Shown here piece by piece: positions 45,015 to 58,551 of a stretch of DNA of 64,000 bases (position 1 is its first letter; each line of letters opens with the position of its first letter). The notes beneath the pieces were generated by a model. That model had not been told where the DNA came from. It was given only the letters and a program-made list of their open reading frames with translations, and made no database searches. Source of the stretch: Pardosa pseudoannulata (lineage: Eukaryota > Arthropoda > Arachnida > Araneae > Lycosidae); assembly GCA_032207245.1 (NCBI GenBank), contig CM063504.1:22866991-22930990 (forward strand), given 5' to 3'. The position numbers and the translations under genes were made by a program.

Positions 45015-45629
45015 AATTTAGCAGTCAGTTATTTAGCGGAGTTAAATTAATAATTTGTTAGATTACAACTTACGTTTAAGCACGCAAGCATACAAACATG
45101 CAATATTAAAATATTTGTACATGCTTTTCAGTTTAAAAAAAAAGAAAAATAGAATATAAAATGTTGGAGACATAAACAATTTAGGTTGACTAATTTGGTT
45201 TCTGAAATGAAATTACCTTTGAGGTAAGTTACTGTCAGTTAAGCTAGTGCACCGGATAATAGAATGGTGGTTAATCCAAAAATTACTATTCAGTCACGAA
45301 AGTAAGGAATTTTTTTTCATTGCTTAAATTCTTCATACTCACTTCTTACCCGTTTTTACTTTATTAATGGTATTTAACAGCATTAGCAGTAATTAAGAAT
45401 TATTTAGTGAAGAAGTAATCACTCAGGTAAGAAATACACTGTGAAAGTTCATTTTGTAATGATAAACTATCCATGAATAATTAATATAAACGCCTTACTT
45501 ATAAACAAATAGTTTTTTGTTAACTAAGGTGCCATTTTAAAAATATTTACTCAATTATTGTGCTTAGGAGAACAATATGTAAATACCCGAAAGGAGAAAT
45601 CTAATACGATTCTGTTTAAAATATGCTTA
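45015..45629. other. No gene seen
   Basis: AT-rich, no feature recognised. Confidence 0.5.
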
Positions 45630-45943
45630 TTAATCCCTTCTCGGCTGTTCCCTACCTATACTCGGGTTAAGCGAAATGTATCACCCTGGGTCATCCCGAG
45701 TGTAGCTAGGGTACTATGAGAATTTACAGTAATAATGTCTTTCCTGAATTATTTCACATGTGCATTTAAATGGTTTCGAATGATTTGGTTTACGTTTCTA
45801 GCTATTAAATAAGAGAAGTTTAGGAAATGTTTTGCATGCGAATAGTGCTATTAAGATTAAAAATATATGTATGTATGAAAATAAGCGTAAAAGTGATATT
45901 TTTGATCCATAATCTGGTAGTAAAAGAGCAGGGAAAGGGTTAA
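45630..45943. mobile_element. Small piggyBac-type MITE (314 bp)
   Basis: TTAA at 45630-45633 and 45940-45943. Termini TTAATCCCTTCTCGGC and, inverted, TTAACCCTTTCCCTGC. A subterminal inverted repeat (45650-45666 CCCTACCTATACTCGGG with 45695-45711 CCCGAGTGTAGCTAGGG) parallels the palindromes of the element at 10163. No coding. Confidence 0.7.
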
Positions 45944-48900
45944 AAAAGGGGCAACAGAATTATGCCAATTTATTTAAAAAATATAAACAAACAAACAAAA
46001 CCGAGAATTTTAACGCCTTGCCTGTCAAAGAAATGAGGTTATAGGCAAGGTCTTTTCAGTATATTGATGCATTAGAAGAATTGAGCAGATAAAATGTGAC
46101 TAGAAAACTAGATACTTTAAGAATACTCAAAGTTTAAATGCTTAGAACAGAAAGTAGCAAACAGACTTTTTGGAACGGATGTAAACCTACGACCTTATAT
46201 TCCCTTCGCAAATAACATACTTAAACAACATATGAATGATAAATCATTTTAAGCATCTATTTAATGTAAAAACAGAATTATGTTTTCCATTTGGATGCCA
46301 TTCTTTTTATTATATTCACTTATGGTGATCTAGCTATTCTTAAAATCTTCAGTTTTCTAAAGACATTAAAAGAGGGTTACTTAAAAAATGCGACATTTGC
46401 AATATAAGTTCAGTAAATAAGCGGTAATCCTGTTGTTAGGCAAATTGTGAGAAGGATATGCAAGTGATAGCCATAAACATCACGGAAGTTGCTGTATTCA
46501 GAAGTAAAGAAAAAAGCATTTTTCTGTTGAGTGCACAGGGATTAAGGATCGCTTCTGGACAAGGAATTCAAAGGAAATGATTATTTGGACAATACTTTTT
46601 TCATGAGGTCCTCGTGTATTCCCGACAGAGCTTGAGACAAGCCGTTTGAGATCAACGTCTGAAGCATTCTTGAAAGAACAGTTGATTTGCATTAAGTGAA
46701 GTAAAATAAAAACGAAGACTTCGTGGGAAAAGCATTAACAAGGTACAGTTAACTACCCTGCTGAGAGTTTGTTTCTGCCTTGGGTGTGTGTTAGAGATGA
46801 TTCTTTTTCTTGTGAAAAAGACCAAGGTTACGCGAGAGGGAGTGCCAGAAAGAGAGAGAGGGATATGCGTGAACCGAGAATAGCAAAATTGTTTGCCATT
46901 TAGAGTTTGACTTATAACCATTTCTGTCAGTTGTTACCCCGTTTTCATCTAAAGGCTTTTGACTGAAGCTTATGAAATTTGCATAAAAACTGATTTAGAA
47001 AACAGAACTAACAGCATCGTGCTTGTATCTCTGTACAAACAAACAAACAAAAGTTGAGATGCAATATTGTGGAGAGCATTTTATCTTAGCATCCTCAACG
47101 GAGAAATGCCGTTTCGTGGCATGTCTAGCGTAGATTATTATTCCAAGCAATTCAAATTGCAGCACAAAAGAACGTGGAATACAATTAGTAATTTACGGTA
47201 ATTTCATATAATTTCATATGACCTGATAGTCTTACAGTACTCGACCATTAAATTTTTTATTCTCTTAGTATTAATATTTCTATTTTTTAGCTTAATAAAA
47301 ACTCTTTTTAATAAGTTTTATCATGGAAGTTAAATTTTGTTTTATCACATTAAATGCACTTAATTTTTCCTTATCTTTCTGAAAAGTTGTAAGAAGCATC
47401 TTATTTTCTATAGTATATTTTGAAAATTATCTTTAATATTCCATGAAAATAAAAGACGAAAAATATTTTGTAAATTAGTAGATTAATCTGCAAAATTTGA
47501 AAATCCAATAATTTTTAGAATACTACAATTAAAACACTGTACTTTGTTACTACTATTTTAAAATATTTAAAGGATAAAAATTACTAACCAACAATTCTTT
47601 CTAGTAGGAAGAACAAAGATTGAAAGCAACAACTGACATCCATACAAATGCTGTCTAATAATTTCTCTTCTATGGGTATTTCGAGAAAGCGCGGATCTAC
47701 ATCCTTACATAAACTTACAAAGCATGAATATAAGACATGTGTAACAGATGCAATGCCATCTGGAGGATATAATTAGAACTAAGTAAGGTTCTATTTGTTT
47801 GTCATTATATAATTGTTTCTCCTTGCAACAAATGTTTAACTATGGAATATAACTAATACTACATGATTATGGCCTTGATCAAGGAAAAGAAAGCAGTAAA
47901 CAGGGGGGGGGGAAGAAGGAGAAAACATTTAAAATATCAAGGAAAAATCAATTTTTGTCAATATCCGATTAATGGTTTTTCGTGTTTTTAAAGAGTTTAT
48001 TGATAAAAAATAAAATTTCGTTTAAACTAAATTATAATTCAAATGATAAATGACGTATGCTGTTCATGCCTGTCTCATGTCTGCGTTTATTTCATGCTTA
48101 TATTGATCGTTGACATAAAGTCTAATTGAATCCTTATCTGTTTTCAGTTGTCTGTGGCAATACCTCGTTTTATAATAAAACTACTCTCCATTTCAAAGAA
48201 AGTATGTAAATCAATAGATACTTTGTGAAAAGTTAAAGAATAAAAGGTTATAAATCGTTCTATAATTTTCTGAAGCATACAAGCGAATAAAAAGTCATGA
48301 AAAAGTGGCATCTTCAGCGTGTAATAGTACATTGTCAAAATTAGTAGAAATAACTCTTTAGTCTCATGAAATATGTCAAACAGTAATGAACAGAAATACT
48401 TAGTTGAAAATTACCTGAAAGTAAAGCATCATTCGTCTTAATGAAGTAACTCCATGTTTTCTTAACTTGGAGACCTTGGTAAATACAGCATGACGATTAA
48501 AATATACCACAATTACACTAATATTGCTCCAATTAAAACACAAAATAATGGAGACTGTTCAATAGTATACTAAACTTTGGAAAGAAGCATCATGATATCC
48601 ATTTACGGAGGATTCCTTCTTGGAAATGTCTTAACACAAAACCATTTTTCTTCACAAGAAATCCATATAAAACATTTTCCCTACTTGACATAATATCCTC
48701 CTTTCCCATATTACACATCTTTCTGTCAATTACATCTACCATTCTTATGACTAATTCATCTTGGCACTCTATCATCTTTACAACTGACAAAATGGTAAAT
48801 AATTGCGTAGCGGTTCTTGGGTACGAATCTCAATAAAAGCTTTTTTATTAAAATATATTCATATGTATATTTCTTCAAAACACATGACAACAGAGAACAC

Positions 48901-49457
48901 ACTGAAAGGCTGTTTGTTTCTAGCAGTGGATTTTCTATAGCCGAGCAGGTAGGTATAAGATAGTTGGGCAAAGTTTAAAGGAGTGTCCCGGAAAACAGTT
49001 TAACGAAGCACCGTAATTGTTCAGTTGTTTAACCTTTCCAATGTTTGAGATAAAACAGCTTCAGGAAGAACTTGTTACTAAATTGTGACACAATTTCAGT
49101 TCTTCCTCCAAGTATTTTTATGTGTGTGTGCACCACAAAACACCCAGAAAGAAACGCGGCTAAGTATAAAGAACCTTTTACTTTGGCCACTTTGTCGGCA
49201 ATAATGAAAAGCAATAAATGATATATATTCCTTTGTCAGTTATTGTGAGAAAAAAAAAGCTGCAAAATGATGGGACATTTTTTGGTTTAAGTGTAAAGCC
49301 ACAGTAATAAAAATATTTGTGATCACACAAAATGGGAGTGAAATTAATATTAACATTCTATAAATATTTTTTTTCAGTAGCGGCTAAACCTTATAAATTT
49401 ACAGATTTTTTCATGTACCAATAATTCAAAAATTGAAAATATTAATGTCGGTTTACT
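45944..49457. other. No supported gene
   Basis: About 3.5 kb, AT-rich. 46500-46920 is slightly less AT-rich and has short minus-strand frames without features. A G9 run lies at about 47904. No exon or terminus recognised. Confidence 0.45.
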
Positions 49458-49520
49458 GGTAATTTTTCACGAAAAATTACCAAAAATAAGTAAGTAACAG
49501 AACCTGTTACCTACTTATTT
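49458..49520. repeat. Two adjacent near-perfect hairpins
   Basis: Stem 1: GGTAATTTTT / AAAAATTACC with loop CACG (49458-49481). Stem 2: AAATAAGTAAGTAACAG / CTGTTACCTACTTATTT with loop AAC and one mismatch (49484-49520). No T-tract terminator context is expected in a eukaryote; the function is unknown. Confidence 0.8.
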
Positions 49521-51546
49521 CTATAATCATATAACATTTTTATAAATTTATTGCCTTTTTCATTTACCACTAATTCGGCAAAAAATAACAAAATAAATAA
49601 GAGTCCATGAAGAGTTTAAAATTTATTTAGGGTTAAAATTAGAAAATCTTTTAAAACAAGTTTTTTAATTAAAGTTTTTAAGTCTATTTTATGGAACGTA
49701 TTAGCAAAAATGAAATAGAATAAAATAGGAGTAATCATCTAATTGATATGATTTAAAATTACAGTGCTATTTCAATCTTAAAATTTTTTCCTTTCTGAAT
49801 GTATGTCCCAGAAACAGTTTTAAACTTTAACAAATAAAAAATAATAAAAATTATAGTAATTTAAAATTTTTTTTCTTGTTTATGATTGTACGCAATCTGG
49901 AATAAATTTATTTTTGAATATACACATTTTTAAACTTGAAAATAAAGTTTTATAATGCAAATTAAAAATGACTTTTTTTGTTGCGAAAATATTTAACTAT
50001 AGCTAATTCAAAAATATTACCTATAAAATAGAAAAAAAAAATGAAATTTTCTAAAAATAAGAACAAATAGTTTTAATCTCACAGCACGTTTTTTTAATGA
50101 TCTAACTAAACTCCTTCATTTCTAAATTGAATATCTGAGTGCATTAATTAATACATTAAGTAAATGGAAAAAACAATGCTTAAATATGGAAAAATCAGTG
50201 TAAGTTTATATAAGTACTGTATAAAGAGAAAAACTGTTTTAAATTGCAGAAAAAATTGCATCATTCTATATAAAAATTTTCAAGACTGTAGCTACTTTCA
50301 AAACATTGGAAACAATAAGTGTGTAGCTTTTAAAAGGTACTTGACCTCTTAAAAAATAAAAATGTAAACTATCATAATATTTCTCTCCTGTGTACACTTC
50401 CTTTTATAAAAAGTGTAAACCGATTCTTTTGTTTTAATAAGCTACTCTGCTATTTTTGAATGCATTAAAGATATTATACTCAGAAAAAACCCCAATAAAT
50501 TAATATTACTCACAAAACGTACGCAAAATGTATATTTAACCTCTTAACACAGTTTAGAAATTCGATTTCAAACAGCCCACAGATTTTTATCAGTCGTTCC
50601 GGAACCTGCACATGCAAAAACCAGCAATTTATATCTGCAACATTCTTATGCATATTATATGCTACATAAAATGAAAATGATAAATATTAAAATAACATTG
50701 ATTCTGAGAGGCGGGGATCTCACATTGTTTGCTATTCACAACAGGTGTCAAAAATTATACCATCGGTGCAATTTCCTGCTCCGGATTGTTGTTATAAGTA
50801 CTAACAAAGCGATATTTGAAAGTAACGATTATCCCGAGGCAGATGTGTCAGATGATATAATTTTGCTTCCTTAACAAGACGATTTAAATAGGCAGTGGTT
50901 AGAAACAATGAGTAAGGAGCAATTGTTGCCCTTGAACATGACCCAAATTGGGAGGGAATATGATCCAAATAGGCAATATTAAATCTTTCGCAAAGAAAAA
51001 AGAAGGCTGGCAAAAAATCCACTGCCTTGAAGCGAAATTTTGGAGGCGTTTTAGAAGCAAATTTGGCCCATATTTAACATTATGATAAAAGAACATGAAA
51101 TATAAGGATTTTATACATCATTATTTTCTTGATTACTTTAGAAAATTTTTACGTATGTAGGCTAAGGAAAGAATGACTGAAAATAAAACTGATGAAACAT
51201 CTGATGCTATTGCCTTAAACTTTATTTCAGAGGTGAAAAAGCTGCAAATATGTAAAAGATATTAAAAGGAAAATATAAATTCAATTCAGATGAGCATGCA
51301 CAATTATAATTTATCATAAAATATTTATAGCTGATATTCTTATTTCATTATAAAATGTAATTGTTAATTAGTTATAACCTTTAATATTTAAAGCATTTAA
51401 GATTTAAAAAATCTTTTAAAAATTAAAAGTTCATGAAATTATAAATTTATCGCTAAAATTTACATATGATATCAAAATGTATGCATTCTTGTACAAGCTG
51501 AACATTAAAAAAAATCTTACACCTGTAAGATATGACTCAAGAAATT
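49521..51546. other. No gene seen
   Basis: Very AT-rich. Short frames at 50164 and 50659 have no family features. Confidence 0.5.
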
Positions 51547-51862
51547 TATAGTTGCTTGAATGCAACTATATATCTTTACATATAAAACTCTTCTGTCCGT
51601 GTGTTTGTAATAGAACTCCCCCTAAACGACTGGACTGATTTTGATGAAATTTTGTGTATGTAATAAAGTTGATTCGAGAATGGTTTAGATTCACAATTCG
51701 ATCCGTTTTTTTTAATTTAAAAATCCAGAACTGCGCGCTTATTGAGATTATTATACTGGTGCTTGAAACCCTTCGCTATCAACATATCTGTGGCGCAGTG
51801 GTCAGAGCAACGCGATTTAGTACGAGAAGTCTCAGGATCGAATACCCGTAAGGGCGATATGG
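51547..51862 (+). repeat. Arthropod-type dispersed repeat with tRNA-like segment
   Basis: A 9 bp stem TATAGTTGC/GCAACTATA (51547-51570) is followed by AAAACTCTTCTGTCCGTGTG and GACTGGACTGATTTTGATGA, a phrase common in dispersed arthropod repeats. At 51787-51862 a tRNA-like segment follows: CTGTGGCGCAGTGGTCAGAG (A-box-like) and, about 40 bp on, AGGATCGAATACCCG (B-box-like). It could be a third SINE family or a composite. Confidence 0.45.
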
Positions 51863-54800
51863 GAATTTTGATTTAATCTCATTACGTTTGTGATGACTGT
51901 ACAGGTGGTGGTGTCAAGTGTTTTTAAAAATTTTTTTCTTACTTTTCCATCAAAACTGTTCAATTTATAATTTATTTAAAAACATTTTACAATTTTTGGA
52001 TTTACAGCGTTAAAACAGGACAACTTATGTCGGGTCGTTTAGTTTATTTATATATATGTTTTTGCTAGATTACAGATTATTATATTTTTTTCCGACTTTT
52101 GCACCTCATCTTTAATAACCAGGGTATATTTTTAAAGCTCCGAGTCGAACAACTTCGTACATATTCTTATACTATCCCTTTGCAACAATAATATTAATCA
52201 AGGGATAATCGAATCTCCATAATTTTTTTGTTCCGTTTTCAACACGAAGGAACATTAAAAGAAAAATTCAAAGAAAGCCATTTTCTGTGTCTTTCACTGG
52301 CTCATGAACCTCCTGTTACATACACTGTAATTAGCATTATAAGCGAGGAATCTGCTTTTGACACAAGGTGTTGTTAAGTTGTCTCATTGAGTTTGATAGC
52401 TCAGAAAGTAATTGTGCTTCACATCTGCTTGTTTTCTCGTGTCCACCAGTTAAGTAAAATTAAATTAGGTCAAATGAATTAACTCATCTTTGTCTTTTTA
52501 TTAGCTCACAATGGGCAATATTTTAAATAGATGGTATAGATCCTGGCTGTGATGTTTTACGCCAAAGAAGCCTTCTCTGGTGCGATTTGTGGATAAGCTA
52601 TTTGTTAAATTCAATTCATTTAGTAATTTCAAAATCAATCCCGTTGCAATGTGCAAAATCAAGACTCGTTGCAATGTGCAATGATAAAATGTATATTTTT
52701 TTATGTGATAATAAAATTATTTTTTATGTTCTATATTGCATTAATTTCTTCAAACCATTAAAAAACAATGGTTTTATTGAAAAATTTATCCGTATCCATA
52801 TTTACTATAATTATGTACTTTTATTATTTGCTACGTCGTCGATTCCTGGTGTTCCTTCACGGCGCTGAAGCCAAGCCAAGTGCTGGTCGCTGGTGACCCC
52901 CATGGCAGTCAAAGTGTTAATGATGACTGGGGCCGGTAAAATATATTTCTAGTTGCAATGTTCTCCAAAATCTCAAACGATACCACTGGGGGTCTTCTGC
53001 TTGGTTGTTGCTTCTAAATTACGAGAATTTTCCTGAGTAAAGTCATTTTTTAACCTTAACGGTAGTCTTCAAACGAAAGGATCCATCGCCTTAATTGAAG
53101 TAGCTTGCGTGCTAGGCTTGTTCAAATGGCATTGGCAACAAGAAAAAATAGATCATCGAAATTTTGAGGAGGAATTATTTTGCAAACGAGAAAACAAAAA
53201 TGGAGGAAGAAATTGGAAATATACTATTGTACAGCTTTATGACTCAAAATAATTTGCAGCTGAATTTTTTTTCCAATTGCCTCGTAAGATAAATTTATTT
53301 AATATATATTTTACTCAGATCCTAAAATATTTTTGTTGAAAACTCACTTAAACTTTAAATATTGTGTGTTCATCTCTATACAAAGGCCATAAATATCTTT
53401 ACATATAATCTACTCTGAATAGGTCGTTAGGATTGTTTATTGTATGACCAGAATCTATTTCGAGTAAGAAAAATAAAACACAAAAAAATCTGATCTTTAT
53501 AACCTTTGTATTCATCAACATAAAGAAGAATATTCTCGGAAACACCATGGCAGTTTCTGGAACATCTACAAAAATGAAGCCTTATGTACCGAAATACATG
53601 TATGCTACTTCATACACGAAGTCAGTTAAGGTGATATATGCAGCTACCGTTGAAATTGCGTACCCCTTTGTAAAAAGGTAATTAAGGTCGAGTATGGGAA
53701 ATGGTTAGGGTTAGGGTTAAACGTGAGGGGGCTGAAACGTGAACATTCGTAATAGGCAGTTCAGATCGTGAATCAGCCTAATTGCTGTAGAAACAAAGAA
53801 TACACATATTCAATTTTTTTTCACATATGAAGTGCGGAAAGATGGTGGGAATGCTTATGTGGAAATTGATCAGGCTGAGTACCTTAGGCGGCCTGATTAA
53901 ATAACACCCCGAACACAGATGAAAAGTAAAAGAGCAATGCAAAAAACTCTTTGACTAGTTGAATAAATAATCCATTTTACTCCTATCAATTCTTAGTTTT
54001 CAGGTTGAGATATTATGAGTGGAAAGAAATAGAATGATTTCATGCACATAAATAGAGATACAATTTTTTCACCTACTTGTTCCTTTAAGTCATTCCAAAA
54101 ATATGTAGTTTATTTCTTCCAAGAGGTTTTTCCTCCTGCATTATTTATTTACCATATATAACAACTCTATCATCAAATATGGAAGGGCTGTTTACAGAAC
54201 ACATTACCAATAAGTACCATATTGCACGTTTCATCGATTTCATTTGTCCTCATATTTTAATCATGTTGTTGTTTATCTCTATACTATATCATGGTTACAT
54301 TTCCTTCATAAACAGACTTAATTTACTATTTTTTGGGGGGGAGGGGGAATTTAGCACACATTTGGACACAGCATCGATTTCAGTATGAAATATCCTAGTC
54401 ACATAAATAATCGAAGTCCGATTTGACCTCGAAATATTTTCTGTATTTTAATCCACGTTAGGAGATTTCAGTTTGGTCCCAGTTAGTTGAGTGCCACGAT
54501 CTATGACAGAGGTCGATAGACTGCCACATCGTCAATGAATTTAAAAAGTTGAAATCTAAGTAAAATTCCAAAAGAAAAACGAATGTTGCAGTCTAAGTCT
54601 CCCTTCACATACGAGAGAGTAAAAATAGAACTATAGACATATCGTTTCCAAAGCTTCAGCTGCCAGTGAAAAATGCACATATTACGCAAGAAGATTGATT
54701 AGGTGTGAGGGATAAGTAAGCGTATAGAAAGGAAAACGATAGGATTAGAATTCAGATGTCAAGCTCTCCTGGACATAAAGGTCATTATACGGCTCCAAAT

Positions 54801-56768
54801 TCCTACACAACTGCATGATGGAAGATGATGAACAATCCAAATAAAATCTTGACTTGCGAAAGATTTAATACTGTGAACAAGGCTGGATAATCTATAATTT
54901 TCAAGTATACTTCTGTTCTGATTATAAACTTGGTTTCAAGCCGTTGGCTTTGTAATCGTGATAGAATGTGGATAGATACGATAAATTAAAAATGATAAAA
55001 ATCTAAGGTGTATTTCTTTAGGCTTTTAATGTTAACATATGCTTTTACAATACAGATTAATGTTTTAAATTAGAAAAAAATTTAACATGCTTTTTCTTTG
55101 ACTTTTTTCTCCACTCCTGTAAAGAATGTTACTTATAACGTAAAAAATGTTAGTCATTAAGTAAAAATATAAATTTAAATCAAGCCAAAAATTATTACAA
55201 ATTGAATAATTTGGCGTTCATTTTAAAGGCGTTCAAAATGGTCAATCTGTCGACTCCAGTATCTTCTATAACGGCTGTGTAAGTTAATATTTAACTGAGC
55301 TTCCTACAGTTAACTGATAGAGTTCTAAAGTCGAATACAAATCGAACATTCTGGTGCAAAATCAGTACACCCTATTTTCGGCAGGGAAAATTAAATATAC
55401 GAAAAATAATACCGAATAAAATTTTATGCGTTGAATTTAACTAGTGCATGTATGAATTAGCTTAAAAATTAACTACTAGAGTTAACCTTTATAGTTAATC
55501 AGGAATATTATACGTAATTGAGAACGAATGAAAAACTTAATCTGTAGTTCTTTCTTCCCCCAAGAAAGATGTTTCCCAATTTTTTGTATGATTAACCTAT
55601 CCAGTGCAATAACGAAATGTAATGGTCATTTACTCTCAGATTGATTACTTCTCACGTCTGCCACAATCAGGAAAAATAAATAACTTATTGTTATGTTTAT
55701 AACTTATTATACGTTTTATTTTGTTCCGGTAAGATTTTTCTTAAAAATCCTAAAGGTAAATAAATAATTGCTTTACCGTCTCCCCTAAAAAAAAAAACTT
55801 CCTTCATAAAACTCCCGACAAACTTTAGATGCGTTAATTCACCATTAGAGATCTGCAGTCACGAAGAACATGTCACGAGCTCGATTCATCAGGGAGACAT
55901 GAGTAAAATAAATAAAAAATGACAAGAAATTCATTTTCTTTTTTCAATAAGAAAAAAAAAATTCTATATGCGTGATCGAGTATTGATTTACCAATAAGGG
56001 GGCCACTTGGAACGATAAAAGTGTGGAATCAGGTTTCATAACCCTTAATTAGCTTCAATCGGAATGATACAGATAAACAACAACAACAAAACAAGTGTAA
56101 CGCAAGACAAGGAAAAGAAACAAAACTAACGAGAAATGCATATGATTACATGAAGCAGCGCGCATGCAAATAATTGCTTAATTTTGTTTAATTACAGAAC
56201 TCACCAGTGCGGCTGACAGTTTACAGATGACCAATAACCTATTAAGTAATTAAGTTTTTAATGCATCTGGCCGAGCACGAATCAAAGCGGCCCTAAACCA
56301 TTAGAAACTCGCCCAGTCAAAGCCCGAAGTGCAAAACTATAACTGATATCTGGGAAGCAGCAAAGTGGTGATAAGTCATTTTAGACGTAAAATCGTTTAT
56401 TGAAAGCTATCAGTAGGCTGAGTATTCCTCAATTATAACCGTATTTCCTCGTCGGGGAAAAAAGCTACAGAAATAAAGACATAAGAAATTTTGCCTCGAA
56501 CAGAAATATAAAAATAACATTTAGTACCACCACTATTCCATTTAAGGAGGCAGCGGACATCTAAAATTAATTAATTTTGTTTTGGACAGTTTGCTTGAAT
56601 ATTCATACGAAAGCGCTTACATATCCAAGGTGAAGTCGTAATGATCATAAAATTCATTAATTATTGTTTCAACAGAAGCATTACTGAAAATCTTCATTCC
56701 ATTAATAAACTCACAGGTATATAAAAGAAGATACAACGTGGAACAATTCTACAAAGGAGTAATTTTAT
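51863..56768. other. Long gene-free stretch
   Basis: About 4.9 kb. A GC-richer patch at 52845-52935 and another at 56195-56345 stand out. The latter contains TAAGTAATTAAG and could be a regulatory element. Poly-G runs at about 54339. No exon or terminus that I can support. Confidence 0.4.
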
Positions 56769-57066
56769 TTAACACATTGCGTGCGGGTACATATCGCAGC
56801 GGAATTGTACCGGGAGCTGGCGTTTTGCGCGTAGATTTAGTTATTCAGTTAAATTTCAATAGATCGAAAATTATTTAATTTTTTAACCAACTTTTCATAT
56901 TTTATTTTGAAATATATAAACAAATATATTTATATATAGAAATATATAAATAACAACCATAAGATTTTTGTAAACAAAAAATATATTTTTTAGTGGATAA
57001 ATTTATAATAGTATCGTAAATATGAAAAATCAAATAGAAATAGTAGTATATAGTTTTAATTTTTTT
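56769..57066 (+). mobile_element. One-ended copy of the 13223 piggyBac-type MITE
   Basis: Starts with TTAA at 56769-56772 and TTAACACATTGCGTGCGGG, then follows 13223-13519 closely (for example CAACCATAAGATTTTTGTAA and TAGTATCGTAAATATGAAAA). Similarity stops at about 57066 and no right end or second TTAA terminus is recognisable. Confidence 0.85.
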
Positions 57067-58510
57067 CGAATTATGTTATATATAAACATTTTTACTTTAT
57101 AAAAAAATGAAAATAGCAGTCATAAAATTAATAATGTTCCTGTATATTTTCCTGAATTTTTCTATAAAATTTAGATATTTGGAGAATAACGTGTCAATAA
57201 TTGATTCAATGTAATGTATTTCATTACATAAAATAATCTACATTAGAAAAAAATCTTTCCTTTTTTTTTTTTTATAAAATGGAAAAAATGTACCACCTCA
57301 GTCATCCTACTTACAGCCGAAAAAAAAATTATAAAAATGGAAGGAAATTGCACAGTAATGGTCATAATAAGGGCGTATAAACTTAAATCATTTTCAAAAC
57401 TAAATAAACAATCATAAGACGTCTAAAAGAAACAACTGATTTTGTCCTCCCTTAATTGAAGCCAAGACCCCAATGGCGTTGAAACGTCATTCAGTACAAA
57501 TGTTGTTATTATACTATTACCAATAAACGGTTTACTAGAATAAAACGGAATAAAAGAATTTTTACACCTACGCGAGACATTTCCGCCTCAAAGTAGCCAT
57601 AAAAAGGTGAACGAAGATTGTGTTAAATGTTCAGGGGTCGAAGTTCAGAATTTCGATGGAACTTCAAAGTTTCCGGTAAAGGCCACTGTGTTTCTTTACC
57701 CTGCCACGCACGTCCAGAGACGCCTACGAGGTTAAAAAAATGGCAGAAACAGTACGGGGTTAAATGAATTTTAATTGTCGAAATACGTTACATCAAAAGA
57801 CGAACAAAGCCATAATGTTTCATTAAATAAAATAAATAAATATATAGACATTGTATTGCATCATTCTCTCGAAAAATTTCATTTCTTAAAATGGAAACAT
57901 ATGGACTTGAAAAAGAGTCTTTCATACTCGAAGAATTTTAAATTAGAAAGGCCTAAATGGGTTCAAGGTAACGTAAATCCCGCAAGTGGATACTAAATCT
58001 ACAATTTTCCGAATATACTCAGGGCAACAAGTGGACAATCAGTAAGTAATCTTGAGTTATAGACTTCCAATCAGGTTTTTTTTTTATTTTAGAACAGAAT
58101 AAGAAGGTTGCACGAATAAATTATCTCACTCCTTTATTTATTTCTTTCTTTCATTCACCACTTGAAAAAAAACCAATATTTTAATTAAATTTTATACAAT
58201 GCTTGTTCAGATCCTAAAAATATTTAATGCAGCCAATGGGAAGGAAGGGAAATGACTGATAGGAAGATAACATTTAAGATCGGAGGTTGAGTACAGTAGC
58301 TGTGATAAAGATCCAGAGGAGAGTTTCGACAGCCCATGGATTTCACTTCATATAAATTATTGCAAAAGTCGATAATTAGTATACTACATCCAGTTCCATT
58401 TCTATAAAAGGGATTCCTATGTGCATGATGTTTTTTTGATTTCTCCTTTAAAAAATATACATAAAGAACTGTAAAGCTGTCTAAAAGAGTCTTTAAAGGG
58501 ACTCAGCACA
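57067..58510. other. No supported gene
   Basis: AT-rich. GAAGCCAAGACCCCAATGGC followed by GTTGAAACGTCATT at about 57460-57492 resembles text near the end of some Penelope-like retroelements, but there is no coding. The 73-codon frame at 57775 has no features. Confidence 0.4.
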
Positions 58511-58551
58511 TGTTTAACAGGTGGTTTTGCAGGGAAACCTCCTGTTAAACA
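58511..58551. repeat. Strong short hairpin
   Basis: TGTTTAACAGGTGGTTT pairs with AAACCTCCTGTTAAACA, 16 of 17 bases, around the 7-nt loop TGCAGGG. Confidence 0.85.

Noticed and set aside
53702..53721. TTAGGG-like interstitial telomere repeat
   Set aside because: Only two to three units in TTAGGGTTAGGGTTA; can arise by chance and no longer array is present.
57455..57500. Penelope-like retroelement end
   Set aside because: Resemblance limited to a GTTGAAACGTC phrase; no coding or terminal repeat nearby.
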